A stretch of 64,000 nt of DNA, from NCBI GenBank assembly GCA_022661535.1, contig JAKULF010000004.1, positions 4,278,001 through 4,342,000 on the forward strand. The letters are read 5' to 3'. This stretch comes from Eutypa lata (taxonomy: Eukaryota > Ascomycota > Sordariomycetes > Xylariales > Diatrypaceae). Position 1 is the stretch's first letter. Each line of letters begins with the position of its first letter. Under the pieces are notes generated by a model, which worked only from the letters and a program-made list of their open reading frames with translations, was not told where the DNA came from and did not search any database. Made by a program: the position numbers and the translations under genes. This document shows, piece after piece, positions 58,576-64,000 of this stretch.

Positions 58576-59614
58576 AATTGCGTAGAAATAGAGAGAAGTA
58601 AGGTAGGAGCTATAATTATGCCACGTTCATAGTAACATACGTGTGAGGCTTGTTAACAATAGCTACTACGTAGTAACGAAAATAGACGAAGGGCATGAAA
58701 AGACAAAGTAAAAATAAAAAAATAAATCAAAAGATCGTCGGTAATAAGTAATGGAGAAGGAAGTTGGCAGAAGCTGCTAACTATTTACCTCCTGAGGAAG
58801 GCATCACCAGAATCAAGATTAGGTGTAGGAGATAAGGCAGAGAGAGATGATGCACGTGTAAGTTCATTAATTAATTGTAGTGGTGTCTGTCTTAGGTCTT
58901 TAGTGACGACATGGTGGCTAATTACAGTACCTAACGACGTACAGGGCTTCTAACAATGGGGCAACCACATGAAAGGGACCAGACATGGAGGGCACAGGGG
59001 AAGACGAGGCTGATGCACTCCCTGACTCACAGCATCACATCCAGTACATATGCAGATATGTAGGTAGACAGCATAGCACGGACCACAATGAAACCCATCT
59101 AATAACTCGTTAGTGCCGACTATCCGAGCTTAGCATGATTAGGTCATGCAAGGCTCTGTAAACACGCCTAAACTGATGAGGGATCAGCGCTAAAATGAAT
59201 TAAGATAAAAGTATTCTACAGTGGGAGGATAGCTGAAAGTCACACCCCTAATAAAGTGCGTGCAGCGCTACGTACGCGGTTCCATAGGGGGATAGGATAG
59301 AATAGACAAGACAGGACAGGACAGATTGGCAAGGCTTGGCTGGGCTCAGCTCAAACTGTCACTAGATTTAACGCGAAACAGTCTGTCTTAACTATTAGTT
59401 ATTGTATTTTACATTTCAACTCTAGTCTAACTACCAGAGTATTTCCTGTTTCATTCCTACATACGAATATATGTATTAATGAACCCTACTAGTTAGCAAG
59501 ATCGCATATCTTCAACTAGAGTATACAGCCGCACATGGCCACGATTACGTCGACATTGGATATAGCAGTGAACCGGTGATTCGCAAGTGGCGCTCTCGCC
59601 TCGAATGAGACGCC
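58576..59614. other. Bidirectional intergenic region between LNP1 and the golgin
   Basis: About 1 kb separating divergent genes, so it holds both promoters. GATAGGATAG/GACAGGACAG repeats near 59290-59320. No gene supported. Confidence 0.5.
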
Positions 59615-62600
59615 ATGTTTTCGGTATGTTAATCTAGGACCTGTATAGTATATATGTTACAAGAGGCTTGCTTACAAGTATAAATCACACAGAGCATTAA
59701 GGGCGCGATCGATCGAACCATCGCCCAAGAACAGGCTCGTCAAAAAGCATTCGCCGACCATAGATCTGCCTCTTCCGATCGTCGTTCTGGTTCTATATCT
59801 AGGACTAATAGCACCAACTCGCCTGCTAGACGAAGACAAAAGAAACCGAGTCAGGATACTGCTAATGGAGAGACCGGTCCTAACCCGGACCCTGCCGTCT
59901 TCGAGGCTGCCTTCGTGATTGATGATGACGATGGAGATATGTCCACGCGATCGAACACCCCCAAGCCTACACCACCAGAGAAAGACGCGAAATCTGTAAC
60001 AGAGGGACAATCAAGTAGCGACATCAATAAGAAAGAGGCCAAAGAAGAACAAAATGGCGAGAAGTCAGGTCAGGATGCCCCTAGTTCAGGGGGTAAGGCT
60101 AAAGAGGATGCGAATACCGATGCGCCTGGAGAACTACCCCCTCAAATAAGGACCAAGCTCCGGAAATTAGACAAACTCGAGTCTACCTATCCAGGTACAA
60201 ATTTATCATTTCGTCTAAGTGAAGTTGCCGAAGTAATACTAACGAGATTTTGTACCACAGAACTCCTGAGACACTATCGAGTCGCACATGGACGTGCTGT
60301 ATCCGTTGAACCCTTCGAACGGGCTCTGCGAGAGAATACCCCCTTAACCACCATCAAAGACCCATCTGCCCTTGTCGAGTACTTGAACCAACTGAATCTA
60401 AAAGGAGATATGGTCATGGACGAGCTAAAACGTGTATCGGCTGAGAAGGACTCCTTCAAGAAGAAAGCCGAAGATGCCGAAAAAGAACTTGCTTCCCTCA
60501 AGGAAGAGGTAACCACCCTGAAGACGGCCAAGCCAGAGCAGGGTATTGCACATATCGATACTCAAACTGATATCACAGTCGCCAAGAAAGATGAAGACGA
60601 GTCAAAGCCGGCACACTCCCCTTCAGGAATCAAGTCACCAGTGTCATCAATATTAGGCGTGTTCTCTCCAAAGCATAAGCCCGTCGTCTCTGATGGCGAC
60701 AAGGATGTGAGCCAGGACATGTTCTCTTACGATGATGAGATTCCACAACTCCAGGCCGAAGTTGCTTCCAAATCTGAGGAAATCACCAAACTTCAATCTG
60801 AGATGACGATATTAAAGGAGGAGATTGCAGTTGCCAAGGAAAATAGCGCTGGGCTGGTTGAGAATCTGGAGAAGGTAACACGGGAACTCAGTGAGACACG
60901 TGACAAGGCCGCTGTACAGGATTCTCTACAGAGTCAACTCGATGCAAGGAACGTCGAGATCCAATCTCTGACGGACAAGCTGAGTGAAACCCAGTCTAAG
61001 TTTCGAGAACTGGATACCAGCCTCAGGAATGAGAAATCCAATGCAGGGTCGGCAGCTAAGGAACAAGAGTCCCAACTTGCCACGTCTAGCGCTAAGAACA
61101 CTAAACTAACCACGGAACTGAAAGAGACTGGAAAAGCGAAAGCGGAACTGGAGAAGAAGATTAAGGGTTTAACTGAGGAAATAAATTCGTTGAAGACCTC
61201 CAAGTCTGAAGCCGAGAAGAAGGTTGATGAGCTTACAAAGAAAATACAGTCGGTTCCCCTACAATCTCCATCATCTTCTCAAACATTACAGGTCCCACCA
61301 ACTACACCTACTACTGGCGGTTCTAAGAAGAAGAACAACAAGAAAAAGAAGAAGGGTGGTGCTGGTGCCGGAGCAGCCGCCGCAACCACCTCTCCCGCTG
61401 TCGAACCTACGCCAAGTGAGACATCCGAGCAAGCACCAGAGAGCTCCGATACCGAAGCTCTCCAAGAGGAAATCTCCAAACTAAAGGATGAGATCGTCCA
61501 GAAGGATACTCAGATCGAACGCCTTTCGAAGCAGAGAAAGACGGAAGAAGATCTACGAGAAGAGATTGAGAACATGCAGGAGAATCTCATCAACATCGGC
61601 CAAGACCACGTTGAAGCAAAGGAGAAGATTAAAGGGCTTGAATCGGAGAAGGCGACACTTCAGGCTCGTATCACCGAGTTAGAGAAGGAAGTCGCCACGT
61701 TCACCACAAACTCTGAGACGAGTTCTAAGTTACAAGCAGAGTACGATGCAGTGAAGTCTGAATTCGATGAGCTAAAGATCAAGTCGCACACGCTGCAATC
61801 AGATCTCGGCGCCGCGCAGCAACTCGCACAAACACGATACAAAGACCTCACCGATCTACGTGATGTGCTCTCCAAAGCGCAACCCGAACTCAAGAGTCTA
61901 CGCCAAGACTCAGCAGCACTCAAGACGACACGCGACGACCTAGTCGCCAAGCAGGGCGAACTCCGGGCCCTCGAGAAGAAAGAGAAGGAACTCAAGAACG
62001 AGATCACGCGGGCCCAGCGCCTCGCCGCCGACCGCGAATCCGAGATCCGGCAGTTGAACGACCGGCTCGCCGCTGAGAAGACCTCCCGCGTCCGCCTCGA
62101 AGACGAGCGCCGCGTCACGGGCCGCGACCTCCGGCGCTCCGAGGCCGAGAAGATCGAGCTCTCCGCAAAGGCGGAAAAGGCCGAGCGCGAGCTGCAAGCC
62201 CTGAAAGAGGACCTCGCGACCGTGACCCCGAAGATCAAGGACCTCGAAGCGAGCGTCGCCAGCCTCGAGCAGGAGCGCAAGCTCGCCCGCGACGAGGCCG
62301 ACCTGCGCGCCCAGCAGTACAACAACGCCCAGGGCCTTCTAGGCTCCATGCGCGACCAGACGGCCGAGCTGTCGGTTCAGCTCCGCGAGGCGAGGGGCCA
62401 CGCCGAGGCCCTGGACGAGGAACTCGCCGAGGCGCAGCGCCATCTAGCCGAGCGGTCGCGCGAGGGCGAGACCATGCGCAGGCTGCTGGCCGATGTCGAT
62501 GGGCGCGCCGAGCAGGAGCTTCGCGACCTGCGGACGCGTCTCGACGCCGCGGTCGAGGAGCGCGATCGCGCCGAGGATGAGGCGGCTACGGCGGCAAGGA

Positions 62601-63454
62601 AGCGGGCGCGCGAGGCCGAGGAGCTCAAGACGAAGCTACGAGAGCTTGAGCGCGAAGTCAGGGGTCTCAGTACGGAGAGGGATGGGCTCGTGGCGAGGGA
62701 GCAGGAGTTCAAGGCCAAGAGGGAGGAGATCGAGAGCGCCGAGCGCAAGGCCGAAGATGAGGTGAGGGATCTGCAGGCCGCGGTCCAAAGCTTGAGGGAT
62801 GCGCTCGAGGCCAGCGAGGCGCAGGTCCGGGAGGCGGAGGGGCAGAGGACGGATTTGAAGAGGTTGCTGGAGGAGATGAGGGGGCGGTACGAGGGCGTGA
62901 GGAAGGAGTTGAGAGGGGTGCAGGCTAGGTTGGTGGGGGGCCCCGGTGTCGCGGATACTGCTGGTGGTGGGAGTAGAGGGGCGAATAGCGGGAGGAGTAG
63001 CGTGGAGAGCTCGAGGAGTGGTATCAACGGTGGTGGTGGTGGTGGTGGTGGTAGGCCGGGGAGTGCCTCGGGAACAGCGGCAGGAGATCCCACGGTCGAT
63101 ACCATGTATCTCAAGACTATCCTGCTCCAGTTCCTCGAGGTCAAGGACGAGAAGGTCCGCTCGCAGCTTGTGCCTGTGCTGGGCAAGCTGTTGCGGTTCG
63201 ATCGGTTAGTGTTTTCCTTCGTCCTTTCTTTTACCTACCTGTTTTCTTGTTCCGCCTGTTTTTTCTCCTTTTTAGTTTTTTTGATTTTCTCCCTTTTTTG
63301 TTGTTGATACTTCACCCCTTCTCCCTTTATTCATAAGGTTCAATGGATGAGTGAGCGGTTGAATGAATAGTCTGGCTAACATCACACGAATCACAGTACC
63401 GACGAGCAGAAGTGGATGGCAGCCGTTCATCACCTATCGCGTCCTGGGAGGTAG
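59615..63454 (+). CDS. IMH1: GRIP-domain golgin (Imh1-like)
   Basis: Long coiled-coil tether of the trans-Golgi that binds Arl1 and captures vesicles. Exons 59615-59623 (nine bases, ATG TTT TCG), 59693-63204 and 63397-63454 give 1192 residues. The protein starts MFSSIKGAIDRTIAQEQARQ, followed by a Ser/Arg/Pro-rich segment and nearly 800 residues of heptad coiled coil broken by a Lys-rich KKKNNKKKKKGG linker and Ala/Pro region (about residues 490-540). A poly-Gly stretch precedes the C-terminal GRIP domain (TMYLKTILLQFLEVKDEKVR, LVPVLGKLLRFDRTDEQKW), with the conserved Tyr. Without the first and last splices the frame begins at 59915 and ends in an intron, so those ends are artefacts. Confidence 0.92.
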
Positions 63455-64000
63455 TGGCCTCCGAAGAGTTGGGATAGTTAGTTGTGCTTGACTCAGTCAG
63501 CCAGTCAGTCGCCTGGCTCTACCTACTTGGTTGTCGAATTTATTAATGACGACGGCGGTAACTGCTGCTGCCGGGCTACTTAACTACCTACCTATATAGC
63601 CAGTGGTCTCGTTAGTACCTAGATACCCACCACCCACTGGCTCAGGAAGGGGTAGTAAGTAGTTAGAAGAGATAAAGCTGTAGATTACCTACATGGCAGG
63701 CGGAGTGTATGAATTAGAAGAGACTACCGGCGTAATCTGTATGATAATCATCTGTCTTCCGATTATTCCGTACTGATTATTCGTATTTTCACGTAATTCC
63801 ACCACTAGAGTAGATCATAAGGGATCATGTGAAATGGCGGACGCAGGATGTGATTGGGTGAGTGTGCAAGTTATGCCATTTCGGTTGGAGCCTCTTTCAT
63901 CAGAGCGTCTTTTTATTAAAGCTCGCTGGCTACCATTGCCAGCTAATTATCCTTTGCAAACAGCAGAAAAAAAAACCATTCAAAGCCCCCTCCCTCGCCA
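63455..64000. other. Downstream of the golgin, no gene recognised
   Basis: Contains CAGTCAGTCAGTC and CTACCTACCTA short repeats (63497-63510, 63580-63592). Nothing coding is supported up to the window edge. Confidence 0.5.

Noticed and set aside
61660..63186. Ser/Arg-rich minus-strand frames over the golgin
   Set aside because: Typical antisense of a Glu/Lys/Leu coiled-coil gene.

Overview
This is nuclear DNA of a filamentous ascomycete (Pezizomycotina; a Sordariomycete of xylarialean type would fit, but no species is claimed). The evidence is short 5' GT..AG 3' introns with CTAAC/CTGAC branch points, fungal families (siderophore transporter, NB-ARC/TPR protein, Lunapark, GRIP golgin, PKS-NRPS parts), and a sharp split between GC-balanced genes and an AT-rich block. 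That block has almost no CpA/TpG but keeps CpG, the mark of repeat-induced point mutation (RIP).

Layout. 0-1.75 kb: start of a siderophore-type MFS transporter (minus strand), running off the left edge. 3.6-8.6 kb: an F-box-like protein, an NB-ARC/TPR NOD-like protein carrying a coding 12-bp minisatellite, and a frameshifted Myb-like relic. 8.99-18.93 kb: a 9.94-kb AT-rich element with terminal inverted repeats and a TA target duplication, into which a small LTR element (202-bp LTRs, TAAAT duplication) inserted later. 19.1-21.8 kb: an intact eight-exon acetolactate synthase (ILV2 type) with changes at classical inhibitor-contact positions. 21.9-25.1 kb: a foldback element, a decayed Myb/double-chromo gene cut by an AT block, and an intron-containing tRNA-Ile. 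27-38 kb: a secreted CAP-like protein, an Fe-S L-serine dehydratase, a membrane or secreted S33 (TAP-like) hydrolase, an Arg/Ser-rich orphan and a small secreted protein. 40.6-44.6 kb: guanine deaminase and a six-exon sugar transporter with a cluster of CreA-type sites upstream. 48.8-54.3 kb: remnants of a PKS-NRPS cluster, namely a reductase/release domain with three in-frame stops, a P450 lacking the usual I-helix acid-alcohol pair, an MFS scrap and an intact trans-acting enoyl reductase. 57.2-63.5 kb: two conserved housekeeping genes, Lunapark and a GRIP golgin.

How the parts relate. Conserved genes (ILV2, serine dehydratase, guanine deaminase, Lunapark, golgin) alternate with accessory DNA that is repeat-rich, RIP-marked and decaying. 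The most interesting points are the altered acetolactate synthase 210 bp beyond the giant element, the large inverted-repeat element with its nested small LTR element, and the half-dead PKS-NRPS cluster. Exon structures were worked out by hand from splice signals and reading phase; none has been tested with transcripts.
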